Program-made: the position numbers and the translations under genes
From: Candidatus Paceibacterota bacterium
Lineage (GTDB): Bacteria; Patescibacteriota; Minisyncoccia; Phycocordibacterales; UBA6899
Assembly: GCA_035583355.1 (NCBI GenBank)
Contig: DATEZQ010000007.1
Span: 1-35,717 of the forward strand
Length of the DNA stretch: 35,717 bases
Direction of reading: 5' to 3'
Notes under the pieces: model-generated
What the model saw: only the letters and a program-made list of their open reading frames with translations
The model's database searches: none
Told to the model about the DNA's origin: nothing
Part shown: positions 28,762 through 35,717 of the stretch, piece by piece
Layout of the letters: each line of letters begins with the position of its first letter
How positions within the stretch are numbered: the first letter of the stretch is position 1

Positions 28762-29832
28762 ATGCCAATAGACGTACTCAAGGTCTTATTGCCCACAACC
28801 GTAGCTTTTGTTATCGGAATATTGGGCACACCTATTCTCACTCACTTTTTATACAAGTATAAAATGTGGAAGAAGAAGAGTGTTCAAAATGCAACAGGGG
28901 GTGGAGCGGCGACGATTACAGCAAAATTGCATGGTGACGAAGAGCGCAAGACTCCACGTATGGGAGGAATTGTTATTTGGGGTGCAACATTGATTACAAC
29001 ACTGCTATTTGCGGTACTTGCTGTGGCTGCGCCTGAAAGTATATTTGCCAAGCTAACCTTCCTCTCACGCAATCAAGTTTGGCTTCCTCTTTTTACGCTT
29101 ATTGCAGGAGCACTTTGTGGCCTTATTGATGACTACTTGGTGTGCCACGGTGAGCAGGGGAGTTATGCAGGCGGAGGACTTTCACTTAAAGTCCGCCTCG
29201 CATTCGTTGGGCTCCTTGGTGCTATTGGTGCATGGTGGTTCTATACAAATCTCCAAACTGGTGATGCCATTCACGTTCCATTCTACGGCATTATTAATTT
29301 GGGATGGTTCTTTATTCCATTCTTCATTTTTTATGTGATTGGAATGTATTCAGGAGGCATTATCGATGGCGTTGACGGTCTTTCGGGGGGAGTATTCTCT
29401 GCGATCTATGCAGCAATGGCGATCATTGCTTTTACGCAAGGACAGGTCGATCTCGCGACATTTTGTGCTGTTATTGTCGGTGGACTCCTTGCTTTCCTGT
29501 GGTTCAATATTCCACCTGCGCGATTTTTCAACTCAGAGACAGGGACGATGGGTCTCACAACTGCATTGGTTGTTGTTGCATTTCTTGAGCGTGCAGAGAT
29601 TGCGACACTCATTATTGCTCTTCCGCTTATTGTAACTGCAGGTTCAAGCACTCTACAAATCCTCTCAAAGAAGTTACGCGGTGGTAAGAAAATATTTCTT
29701 GTTGCTCCGCTTCATAATCATTTTCAAGCAAAGGGTTGGCCTCCATACAAGGTCACGATGCGTTATTGGGTCGTCTCGATGATGCTCGCGGTTGTTGGGG
29801 TTATAGTACAGTTATCTGGGGTGCACATGTAG
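28762..29832 (+). CDS. mraY: Phospho-N-acetylmuramoyl-pentapeptide transferase (MraY), divergent
   Basis: MraY joins UDP-MurNAc-pentapeptide to undecaprenyl phosphate to make lipid I. The 356-residue protein has about ten hydrophobic segments. Conserved motifs are KTPRMGGI (about 61-68), LIDDYL in the first catalytic Asp pair, GIIDGVDGLSGG, and PLHNHFQAKGWPPYK. Three sites differ from the usual enzyme: the LDDxxK lysine is absent, MGDxGS reads NSETGT, and PLHHHFE reads PLHNHFQ. So it is clearly of the MraY/WecA family but probably atypical. A TTTAAT 9 bases before the ATG may be a promoter in addition to read-through from the carboxypeptidase gene. Confidence 0.88.
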   Translation: MPIDVLKVLLPTTVAFVIGILGTPILTHFLYKYKMWKKKSVQNATGGGAATITAKLHGDEERKTPRMGGIVIWGATLITTLLFAVLAVAAPESIFAKLTFLSRNQVWLPLFTLIAGALCGLIDDYLVCHGEQGSYAGGGLSLKVRLAFVGLLGAIGAWWFYTNLQTGDAIHVPFYGIINLGWFFIPFFIFYVIGMYSGGIIDGVDGLSGGVFSAIYAAMAIIAFTQGQVDLATFCAVIVGGLLAFLWFNIPPARFFNSETGTMGLTTALVVVAFLERAEIATLIIALPLIVTAGSSTLQILSKKLRGGKKIFLVAPLHNHFQAKGWPPYKVTMRYWVVSMMLAVVGVIVQLSGVHM

Positions 29833-29841
29833 CCTGAATAG

Positions 29842-29867
29842 ACTTCAACTTATTGTTGGAGTTTTTT
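29842..29867 (+). terminator. Terminator after mraY
   Basis: ACTTCAAC pairs with GTTGGAGT (one G-U pair) around a 5-base loop and is followed by a T run. Confidence 0.75.
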
Positions 29868-29986
29868 CTTGCCCGACAACCTACTGATTCCGCCTCACGG
29901 CGTGAGTAGGGCATAGGAATGCCTCGACTATGGCTTTTGCGTCACAAGGGAAGAATATTTCGACTACTAACGTGTAGTGCGAAGAG
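29868..29986. other. Structured intergenic stretch between two terminators
   Basis: No gene is seen. Small self-complementary units occur: CTCACG/CGTGAG near 29898-29910, CCTACT/AGTAGG enclosing it, GCAT/ATGC near 29912-29922, and ACTAC/GTAGT near 29964-29979. The GC content is above that of the neighbouring genes. It resembles the fold at 9732-9861 in style, but no shared sequence is evident. Confidence 0.35.
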
Positions 29987-30024
29987 AAATAAAAACACCC
30001 AAGAAGACTTGGGTGTTTTTATTT
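29987..30024. terminator. Bidirectional terminator
   Basis: A perfect 17-bp stem AAATAAAAACACCCAAG/CTTGGGTGTTTTTATTT has loop AAGA. It lies between mraY and the convergent regulator gene. Confidence 0.9.
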
Positions 30025-30056
30025 GGTGTGCTACGTAACTAGGTTGTGAGTCCTTG

Positions 30057-30323
30057 TTAAATTTTTACGATTTCTTGTGCAAACTTCAGTGCCTTGCGAC
30101 CACGAGCCGTGAGTGTGTAATTTACTCGTCCACCCGCAATCTCTTCACGCTTCGCAAGGTCATTGAGTACCAATGACTTGAGTGCTCGTGCTAGTGGCAC
30201 AGGCTTTGCGTTCGTCGCACGCTGTATTTCGATATAACCCATTGTTCGATCTCCAATTGCGATCATCACTGAAAGTACAAACTTTCGGGCGACCACGCGG
30301 AGGATTGTATCATTGATTGTCAT
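30057..30323 (-). CDS. Winged-helix transcriptional regulator, HxlR/ArsR-like
   Basis: The 88-residue basic protein is essentially one winged-helix domain: helix FVLSVMIAIGDRTMGYIEIQ, recognition region PVPLARALKSLVLNDLAKRE, a wing IAGGRVNYTLTARG and a last helix RKALKFAQEI. The TLTxxGRKAL end is typical of HxlR/MarR-like regulators. No sensor cysteine cluster is present. The effector and target are unknown. It stands alone and divergent from the CAP gene, sharing a 131-base AT-rich spacer. A TATAAT ends 8 bases before its ATG. It may regulate its divergent neighbour; this is inference. Confidence 0.78.
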   Translation of the reverse strand: MTINDTILRVVARKFVLSVMIAIGDRTMGYIEIQRATNAKPVPLARALKSLVLNDLAKREEIAGGRVNYTLTARGRKALKFAQEIVKI

Positions 30324-30331
30324 AAATCATG

Positions 30332-30337
30332 ATTATA
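30332..30337 (-). promoter_or_regulatory. -10 box of the winged-helix regulator (leaderless type)
   Basis: The minus strand reads TATAAT, ending 8 bases before ATG 30323. Confidence 0.55.
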
Positions 30338-30436
30338 GTTAGTAGCATTGATTATGCTATATTATATTATACTATATATTTATATACCATCAAAATCTAG
30401 CATGTGGATTACACTATTGCATAAGTCATATATTTA

Positions 30437-30445
30437 TGTTGTAAT
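30437..30445 (+). promoter_or_regulatory. Extended -10 promoter of the CAP-domain gene (leaderless type)
   Basis: TGTTGTAAT ends 9 bases before ATG 30455. No SD site is present. Confidence 0.5.
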
Positions 30446-30454
30446 GTATTCATT

Positions 30455-31366
30455 ATGCTGACCTGGCTTAAGCAACATTTTATCCCACACGAAGGAAACG
30501 ATCATCGCCCTCATATTCTACGCACCCCCGGTGCGCAGCTGCTGCTTTTCCTTCTACTCGCATCACAGGCGTTCTTCCTCCTCTATAGTTTTATCATTCT
30601 GCCAACAAGCAAGCAAGTTGCAGCAGTATTGGTGCCGATACTTATTTCTGAGACGAACAAGGAGCGAACGAATGCCCACCTTAGTGTACTGTCAAAGAAT
30701 GAACTTCTTATGAAGTCAGCACAGCTTAAGGCAAATGACATGGCAGCGAAAGGTTACTTCGCACATAATAGCCCTAGTGGTGACGAACCTTGGGTGTGGT
30801 TCAGGCAAGTCGGATATGATTATCGTTTTGCAGGCGAGAACTTGGCTGTGAACTTCGTTGAATCAAAGGACATCACTGATGCCTGGATGAATTCACCAAC
30901 TCATCGTGATAATCTCTTGAGTGGTAAGTATACACAAGTCGGTATTGCTACTGCGCTAGGGAAGTATAAGGGTAAAGATGCTATCTTTGTTGTACAGCAT
31001 TTCGGCACGCCGCTCGCATTTGCTCCCGCACCAAACCCACGCCCTGTTGCTGCAGCAATCGGGGGCTTGAGTACCGCAGCGGGCGAGGCGGTACGCAGGG
31101 TTGAGCCACGAGTGCTCGGAGCAGAGAGCGCTGGAACAGTCGAAACGAAAGTTTCTTTCTTGGAAAAGGTCAAAACTCAGCCACGTACGCTGGCACTTGT
31201 CATTGAGTTGGCAATTGCGCTAATTGCTTCTACTGCACTACTTCTCGCATTCTTCATTAAGATTCGCGTACAGCATCCAATTATTATCGCCAACGGCCTC
31301 ATGATTGTAGCAATGACGATTGGTCTCGCATTCATGAATGTGCTTGTGACTCGCGGTTCAATCTAA
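30455..31366 (+). CDS. Membrane-bound CAP (SCP/PR-1) domain protein
   Basis: The 303-residue protein has an N-terminal membrane helix (about 26-50) and an outer CAP domain at about 65-185: ISETNKERTNAHLSVLSKNE, then GYFAHNSPSGDEPWVWFRQV, GENLAV, and AWMNSPTHRDNLLSGKYTQV with the conserved His residues. Two more hydrophobic segments lie at the C-terminus (about 243-265 and 272-297). A disordered Ala/Pro linker joins the domain to them. CAP proteins of bacteria are mostly of unknown function. It has its own promoter and terminator, and it lies in a run of envelope genes. Confidence 0.88.
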   Translation: MLTWLKQHFIPHEGNDHRPHILRTPGAQLLLFLLLASQAFFLLYSFIILPTSKQVAAVLVPILISETNKERTNAHLSVLSKNELLMKSAQLKANDMAAKGYFAHNSPSGDEPWVWFRQVGYDYRFAGENLAVNFVESKDITDAWMNSPTHRDNLLSGKYTQVGIATALGKYKGKDAIFVVQHFGTPLAFAPAPNPRPVAAAIGGLSTAAGEAVRRVEPRVLGAESAGTVETKVSFLEKVKTQPRTLALVIELAIALIASTALLLAFFIKIRVQHPIIIANGLMIVAMTIGLAFMNVLVTRGSI

Positions 31367-31390
31367 AAACCACCTTTACGGTGGTTTTTT
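31365..31390 (+). terminator. Terminator after the CAP gene
   Basis: AAAAACCACC pairs with GGTGGTTTTT around a 5-base loop and ends in a T run. It overlaps the stop codon. Confidence 0.85.
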
Positions 31391-31437
31391 GTGCGACACA
31401 TGGGACCAAAAGTCAACAGTACACTGGAATCCTTATT

Positions 31438-31446
31438 TGATAAGAT
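31438..31446 (+). promoter_or_regulatory. Extended -10 promoter of the NlpC/P60-like gene
   Basis: TGATAAGAT ends 15 bases before ATG 31462. The leader is short and has no SD site. Confidence 0.4.
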
Positions 31447-31461
31447 TGGGTAATCATAATT

Positions 31462-32121
31462 ATGTGGCGTTATAGAATTGGATTTACAGCAGAACAACTC
31501 AATGCGAATCTTGGAGTACAAATGTCATTTGAGGACATTTGTCTATTTTTAGACTCTCATGGACTTTCTTTCACGTATGATTTACCTGAGCAGGTTATTC
31601 GCTCCGTTATCCCGCAAGTACTTGGAGCAAAGTATAAGAATCCCTCAGTTATGCGAGAGGATGCACCTCAAAGTTTCTCGTGCTCATCGCTGGTGAGCTA
31701 TCTCTATATACTTGCGGGAATGCCTTGGATGCCATCAATTTCTGTCGACAAGTATGTTTTTGGTGATGTTATAACTGAAGATGAACTTCGTTTTGGAGAT
31801 TTGATATTTACAAATTCGGGCGAGGGTAGGATATATTACGAAACAATCGAGTGGAAGAAGGGAACTCCCGTGCCCGAAGGTGTTGATCATGTAGGGGTAT
31901 ACATGGGGGATGGAAAAGTCTTGCATGCAAGTAAGAAATCAGGTGGTGTGGCAATTGAAGATCTCTCTATTGCTCCATCTTTTGACCGTATTGTCGGCTA
32001 CAGAAGAATCGGTGATATCACCAAGAAGCACTTCGCTGTGTTTATACCAGATGAGATGCCCGCATTACGCAATACCGAAGCATTCTTCACTTGGATGTCT
32101 CAAAACAAGAAAACGCCCTAG
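31462..32121 (+). CDS. NlpC/P60-like cysteine peptidase or amidase
   Basis: The 219-residue protein has the catalytic region of the NlpC/P60 superfamily: Cys74 in SFSCSSLVSYLYILAG, GDLIFTN (about 112-118), and His143 in VDHVGVYMGDGKVLHAS. The third residue of the triad is not obvious. Members usually cut peptidoglycan stem peptides outside the cell, yet no signal peptide or membrane helix is seen, so it either acts in the cytoplasm or is exported by another route. The stop codon is embedded in a terminator hairpin. It precedes the VanW gene. Confidence 0.75.
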   Translation: MWRYRIGFTAEQLNANLGVQMSFEDICLFLDSHGLSFTYDLPEQVIRSVIPQVLGAKYKNPSVMREDAPQSFSCSSLVSYLYILAGMPWMPSISVDKYVFGDVITEDELRFGDLIFTNSGEGRIYYETIEWKKGTPVPEGVDHVGVYMGDGKVLHASKKSGGVAIEDLSIAPSFDRIVGYRRIGDITKKHFAVFIPDEMPALRNTEAFFTWMSQNKKTP

Positions 32122-32130
32122 GGTGTTTTT
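32110..32130 (+). terminator. Terminator with the stop codon in its loop
   Basis: AAAACGCCC pairs with GGGTGTTTT (one G-U pair). The TAG stop of the NlpC/P60-like gene lies at the tip, and a T run follows. Confidence 0.65.
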
Positions 32131-32133
32131 CTT

Positions 32134-32142
32134 TGCTATACT
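32134..32142 (+). promoter_or_regulatory. Extended -10 promoter of the VanW gene (leaderless type)
   Basis: TGCTATACT ends 9 bases before ATG 32152. No SD site is present. Confidence 0.65.
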
Positions 32143-32151
32143 ATATATAGC

Positions 32152-33888
32152 ATGAGACATAGACCGCTAAAGGTAGGCGCGATATTTTCATTCATCATAT
32201 GCAGTTTTTTGCTGCTGTCTGTTGTGCGCTTAGCTAATGCAAGCAGGATCTTACTTGGTGAAGCAACAAAATACGCACAGGCTTCAATAAGTGTTATGCG
32301 CGTTCGAGAGTTGCGAAAGAGTGGTATTCTTGTTCGCCTTCAATTACGTGATGGTTCGATCAGAGAATTAAGTGTCCCTCATGTGTCTCTCGGACTTAAT
32401 GCAGATGAAAGCTTTGAGTTCTATCGTCTGCCAAGCACTAGGCAGATTATCAATTTTCACCTTTATGGTATTGCGCCGGCTGAGGAGGAGATTGTAAATT
32501 CGCACGCCATAACACAGTTTTTTGCCCAATCGCTCTCTGACGTACTGCACGTACCGACTGATGCACATTATGTATACGTAAAGGGAAGTATTCTCGTTGC
32601 GGATGATGCACCGGGACAGTCGTTGCCGATTGACGAAATCGTTGCACAAATGAAAGATATTGTGCGACAGCAAGCAGTGAAAACAATCAGCATAGCGAGC
32701 GTAGATACTCCTGCGCGAGTGCAATCTGCCAATTTAATGGGTCAGAGGGAACTTGCAGAGATACTACGTAAGAGTCGCGGTTTTCAAGTGTACTCTGGTG
32801 AATATGCTTGGACTTTAAGCGGTGCGACATTGTTGCCAATGCTCACGTATGACAGTAACTCGAAATCGCTTATCGTCGATGAGGAAAAGCTTTACGCACA
32901 TATTAAAACGCTTGCACACTCTCTCATTACCGAGCCTCTCCTTGAGCCGCAGTTTGCCATCAATAATGGTCGTCTTGCTGTTGCGCGAGAGGGAAAGCCG
33001 GGTCATGACATAGATGTCCACACTCTTGCAACGAAAATAAATGATTGGATTGCTGCAAAGGCCGCGATGCGTAGTGCGGGGAAGGTGACCGATAAAAGGG
33101 AAATGGTTTCGCTTGCCTATCTTACTACTATGCCACGTTATTCTCTTGCTATGCTCAGTGCGCTGAGAATCACTGACTTAGTGGGCACTGCGAAGACGAG
33201 TTTCAAGGGCTCATCTGCTGATCGTATTCACAATATTTCTCTTGGGGCAAGTAGAGTTACTGGTTTCCTTGTTCAACCCGGAGAGGAATTTTCACTTGTG
33301 CAGAGCATCGGTTATGCAGAAAAAGAAAATGGGTATAAAGAGGAGTATGTCATCAAGGGAGATCGAAGTCGAAAAGAGGCTGGGGGAGGACTGTGTCAGG
33401 TTGCGACTACATTCTTTCGTGCTGCATTAGATGCTGGCCTAAAAATTACTGAGCGACATAATCATCGCTATGTTGTGGGGTATTATGGTCCCGGTCTTGA
33501 TGCGGGTATCTATGCAATTGATCATGATTTTAGATTCATAAATGACTTTGCGTCGCCACTGCTTGTACAAGTGCGAATAGAAGGCACCAATCTCATTGTT
33601 GAATTTTTTGGTCATGGTGACAGGCGAACAGCAGTTACTACGAAGCCCTTAATCACAGAAATACTTCCACCGCCGCCTCCAGATTTTCGATTCTCTAAGT
33701 CAATTCCATTTGGGAAAACGGAATGCACTGACCATCCTCGTGAAGGGATGACGAGTTATGCTACAACAACAATACGTTATCAAAGCGGAGAGGTCCGTTC
33801 AGCACTATGGAAGAGTACCTATGCTCCATGGCCCAAGATATGCCTTATTGGGACAGGTGGCCTTGATATCTACCAACAAGATGACTAA
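32152..33888 (+). CDS. VanW family protein with peptidoglycan-binding-like domains
   Basis: The 578-residue protein has an N-terminal signal or anchor (about 9-29). The long extracytoplasmic region that follows probably contains one or two PG_binding_4-type repeats (tentative). The VanW domain comes after, at about 355-470: NISLGASRVTGFLVQPGEEF, then EAGGGLCQVATTFFRAALDA and ERHNHRYVVGYYGPGLDAGI. The role of VanW in the cell wall is unknown, but the domain is common with peptidoglycan-binding repeats. The C-terminus is proline-rich at ILPPPPPDF. A stand-alone gene with its own promoter; SanA follows. Confidence 0.88.
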   Translation: MRHRPLKVGAIFSFIICSFLLLSVVRLANASRILLGEATKYAQASISVMRVRELRKSGILVRLQLRDGSIRELSVPHVSLGLNADESFEFYRLPSTRQIINFHLYGIAPAEEEIVNSHAITQFFAQSLSDVLHVPTDAHYVYVKGSILVADDAPGQSLPIDEIVAQMKDIVRQQAVKTISIASVDTPARVQSANLMGQRELAEILRKSRGFQVYSGEYAWTLSGATLLPMLTYDSNSKSLIVDEEKLYAHIKTLAHSLITEPLLEPQFAINNGRLAVAREGKPGHDIDVHTLATKINDWIAAKAAMRSAGKVTDKREMVSLAYLTTMPRYSLAMLSALRITDLVGTAKTSFKGSSADRIHNISLGASRVTGFLVQPGEEFSLVQSIGYAEKENGYKEEYVIKGDRSRKEAGGGLCQVATTFFRAALDAGLKITERHNHRYVVGYYGPGLDAGIYAIDHDFRFINDFASPLLVQVRIEGTNLIVEFFGHGDRRTAVTTKPLITEILPPPPPDFRFSKSIPFGKTECTDHPREGMTSYATTTIRYQSGEVRSALWKSTYAPWPKICLIGTGGLDIYQQDD

Positions 33889-33917
33889 ATAAAACGTGCG
33901 TTTTCTCGAATTTTCGC

Positions 33918-33923
33918 TATAAT
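33918..33923 (+). promoter_or_regulatory. -10 box of the SanA-like gene (leaderless type)
   Basis: A consensus TATAAT ends 6 bases before ATG 33930. No SD site is present. Confidence 0.6.
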
Positions 33924-33929
33924 GCGGAA

Positions 33930-34661
33930 ATGAATGAGGTGTCACAAATGAAAGAAGGAACTCCAAGGCACCTGATTATCCAAGGCGTATATACTGTTTT
34001 TTTCTTTCTTGTCTTGACACTACTTATCTCTTTCCTTACAACCTTTGTTGCTCGTAATCATATTCATCATGATTATCGCGCTATGCCAAATAGACAGATT
34101 GCTGTTGTCTTTGGAACATCACCGTTTGCATCAAGTGGCGAGCCGAATAGTTATTTCATGCTCCGCATGAATACTGCAGCTGGGCTTTTCCACGCTGGAA
34201 AGATCAAGCAAATCATCATTACTGGCGATAATAGAGCGGCAAACTATAATGAGCCACGCGCAATGCGCAAAGCGCTTGAGGATCGCGGCGTGCCAAGCGA
34301 TGTTATTCATGAGGATTATGCTGGTCGAGACACACTCGACTCTGTTCTCCGTGCTCGTGATATTTTTGGAGCAATGGAACCACTTTATATTACTCAACGC
34401 TTTCATGCTGACCGAGCGATTGCAATGGCGCTTTGGCATGGAATCCCTGCAGAGGCATATATTGTCCCCGAAACGGGCGGAGTATTCATTCGTACAAAAC
34501 TCTACACTCGAGAGTACTTGGCACGCATCAAGATGGCAATCGAACTTCTCTCTGGTGCTGTTCCTGCGATAGCAGGAAAGTTTGACCCAGTGCGTCTACA
34601 TGTGAAAACTGATCTTGCTGCGTCGAGTACTGTTGGGACATCTTCAGTAAAACTCCGATAA
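33930..34661 (+). CDS. SanA/YdcF family (DUF218) membrane protein
   Basis: The 243-residue protein has one N-terminal membrane helix (about 19-41) and a DUF218 domain. Visible motifs are IAVVFGTSPF, the strand-loop IKQIIITGDNRAANYNEPRA, the acidic DYAGRDTLDSVLRARDIFG and ITQRFHADRAIAMA. SanA in enteric bacteria affects envelope permeability to vancomycin; the biochemical activity is unknown. The family often uses conserved Asp/Asn and His residues such as those in TGDN and QRFH. It overlaps thpR by 1 base (TAATG), so the two form an operon. Confidence 0.88.
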   Translation: MNEVSQMKEGTPRHLIIQGVYTVFFFLVLTLLISFLTTFVARNHIHHDYRAMPNRQIAVVFGTSPFASSGEPNSYFMLRMNTAAGLFHAGKIKQIIITGDNRAANYNEPRAMRKALEDRGVPSDVIHEDYAGRDTLDSVLRARDIFGAMEPLYITQRFHADRAIAMALWHGIPAEAYIVPETGGVFIRTKLYTREYLARIKMAIELLSGAVPAIAGKFDPVRLHVKTDLAASSTVGTSSVKLR

Positions 34662-35254
34662 TGGAAACGAAACGATTATTTATAGGATTAGTCATCGATC
34701 AAAAGTTGACTGACGCGATTATGCAGGAAACCATTTCGCTCGAAGGGGGGCTTTGGCGCATTACCCCCGCCTCTAATCTTCATATTACAGTCATATTCTT
34801 AGGAGATGTACTTGAAGGCATTATCCCGGACGTGAAGACCATTGTAGAGAATATAGCTTCGAGAACACGTCCATTTGCCCTTACGGGCGGCAGAACTCGC
34901 ATTATGCAGCCTGATGAGCCTACGATGCTTTGGATGCGATATGAGCGAAATTCGTGGTTTGAGCGACTTGTTGCGGATGCAGAGTCCTGTTTTAAACGTA
35001 TTGGTACTTGGGAGCGTCAACTTGATCGAAAGCATCGAAAAACTAGAGGAGGGGACCGCTATGCTATTCCACATATTACACTTGCTCGGGTACGTGGTGG
35101 AGGCATGCTTGATTCCTTGTTACCCCCAATTGAGTCATCGCGTGCTACGGAACTTTTTATGGCACGAAAGATTGCGCTTTTTTCAAGCCAGTATGACAAG
35201 AAAACTGAAGCCGCGCATTATGAGAAACTGGGTGAATGGGACTTGGAAGATTGA
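34661..35254 (+). CDS. thpR: RNA 2',3'-cyclic phosphodiesterase (ThpR/LigT family)
   Basis: The 197-residue 2H phosphoesterase has two HxTx motifs, NLHITVIFLG (His42 region) and PHITLARVR (about residue 145), that together form the catalytic site. The family hydrolyses 2',3'-cyclic phosphates on RNA ends and can join tRNA halves in vitro. It starts at the last base of the sanA stop, and translation is coupled. It ends in TGA, which also shows that TGA is a stop here. A perfect terminator follows. Confidence 0.9.
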   Translation: METKRLFIGLVIDQKLTDAIMQETISLEGGLWRITPASNLHITVIFLGDVLEGIIPDVKTIVENIASRTRPFALTGGRTRIMQPDEPTMLWMRYERNSWFERLVADAESCFKRIGTWERQLDRKHRKTRGGDRYAIPHITLARVRGGGMLDSLLPPIESSRATELFMARKIALFSSQYDKKTEAAHYEKLGEWDLED

Positions 35255-35262
35255 TGTGACAG

Positions 35263-35302
35263 TAACAAAAATCTATGCTAGAAATAGCATAGATTTTTGT
35301 TA
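35263..35302 (+). terminator. Perfect 18-bp terminator after thpR
   Basis: TAACAAAAATCTATGCTA pairs fully with its complement around a GAAA loop. The distal arm carries the T run. Confidence 0.9.
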
Positions 35303-35317
35303 TTCAATAGGGGACTT

Positions 35318-35647
35318 ATGTCTCAACGAGTTGTGTATATTTGCGGCAACAGCGGAGGCGGACTCGCAATTGCGCTGCTTACTGCGCTCATTAAGGCGCA
35401 TTCGAGTGAAGATATAGAGACGCTGCTTGTACCGCTTGAGGAGCCTTTACCTTTACCGGTATTCGAGCTTAGTGCACATCATGAAGGTGCTGCAGACGAA
35501 CAAGTGCTTATTCCACGCGAAGATCACACGGGATGTACTTTGCGTACTCAGCGTCATAACTCAGTAGCAAGATGGTCCACTAGGAACAAGCTCATACGTT
35601 CGCGGAGAGCGCAGAGCATGACACGTCGCTGTAAGCATCGCTATTAG
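35318..35647 (+). CDS. Hypothetical small protein
   Basis: The 109-residue product starts at ATG 35318 behind an AGGGGA (35309-35314). Its first 25 residues (SQRVVYICGNSGGGLAIALL) are hydrophobic and could be a nucleotide-binding-like strand and loop, though no full P-loop is present. The middle is acidic and proline-rich, and the C-terminus is strongly basic (NKLIRSRRAQSMTRRCKHRY). No family is recognised. An SD site and different composition set it apart from the genes to its left. It might be the first gene of a new operon with the next one. Confidence 0.55.
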   Translation: MSQRVVYICGNSGGGLAIALLTALIKAHSSEDIETLLVPLEEPLPLPVFELSAHHEGAADEQVLIPREDHTGCTLRTQRHNSVARWSTRNKLIRSRRAQSMTRRCKHRY

Positions 35648-35669
35648 TTTCTCGAGGAGGAGAAGAGCT

Positions 35670-35717
35670 ATGATCATCCCGAAACCTTCTGATTTGCCTG
35701 CAAAGGGCTTCTACTAC
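35670..35717 (+). CDS. Start of a gene cut by the window edge
   Basis: ATG 35670 follows a strong GAGGAGG (35654-35660) with 9 bases between. The visible 16 residues read MIIPKPSDLPAKGFYY, too short to assign. It lies 22 bases after the previous gene, so the two are probably cotranscribed. Confidence 0.5.
   Translation, partial: MIIPKPSDLPAKGFYY

Noticed and set aside
1-35717. CRISPR array, insertion sequence, integrase, prophage or restriction system
   Set aside because: No regularly spaced repeats, transposase or recombinase motifs, or phage structural genes were recognised on either strand.

Overview
The window looks like a chromosomal segment of a Patescibacteria/CPR bacterium, most likely of the Parcubacteria (Paceibacteria) branch. 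This is inferred from gene content and style; no marker phylogeny was possible. The clues are short, densely packed housekeeping genes, trimmed versions of universal proteins (DnaX without its zinc module, a short AspRS, a divergent MraY), TrbC/VirB2-like small pilin proteins, DUF2207, VanW, CAP and SanA-type envelope proteins, and very strong hairpin terminators. TGA, TAA and TAG all act as stops, so the code is standard and the TGA-recoding CPR groups are excluded.

Layout. 1-420: a GC-rich, highly foldable segment of unknown class, then a bidirectional terminator inside an imperfect inverted duplication of a tRNA 3' end, then tRNA-Leu(CAA) on the minus strand. 446-6636: a 42-residue membrane peptide and parB (+), then rsh, topA and dprA (-). 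6725-9733: serS, dnaX and two small proteins. 9734-12750: a large cruciform terminator, a SAM methyltransferase, and a cassette of a membrane-anchored solute-binding protein plus two VirB2-like proteins. 12807-16053: xseA with an N-terminal HRDC domain, xseB, a DUF2207 protein and a small membrane protein. 16176-22435: grpE, a RelE/ParE-type toxin-antitoxin pair, dnaK, a zinc-ribbon/radical-SAM pair, nrdR and dnaJ, so the Hsp70 genes are kept in order but separated. 22559-26118: an orphan histidine kinase, trpS and aspS. 26163-29867: scpA, scpB, a D,D-carboxypeptidase and mraY, a run for chromosome condensation and peptidoglycan. 29868-35302: a winged-helix regulator, a CAP protein, an NlpC/P60 protein, VanW, SanA and ThpR. 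35318 to the end: two genes with clear Shine-Dalgarno sites, the last one cut by the window edge.

The strongest window-wide signal is how genes start. About sixteen genes on both strands carry a -10 box (TATAMT or a close variant, often with an upstream TG) that ends only 6 to 10 bases before the start codon and have no Shine-Dalgarno site. Such transcripts would be leaderless or nearly so. The tRNA-Leu gene has the same box 9 bases from its mature 5' end, which works as an internal calibration. Only a few genes (radical SAM, zinc-ribbon, the 42-residue peptide and the last two genes) carry SD sites, and these are the accessory-looking ones.

No CRISPR array, insertion sequence, integrase, prophage or defence cassette was recognised. 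The candidates most worth testing are the structured element at 36-252, the tRNA-tail inverted duplication, the HRDC-XseA fusion, the calcium-type EF-hand loop in the ScpB tail, the orphan binding-protein/pilin cassette and the radical SAM pair.
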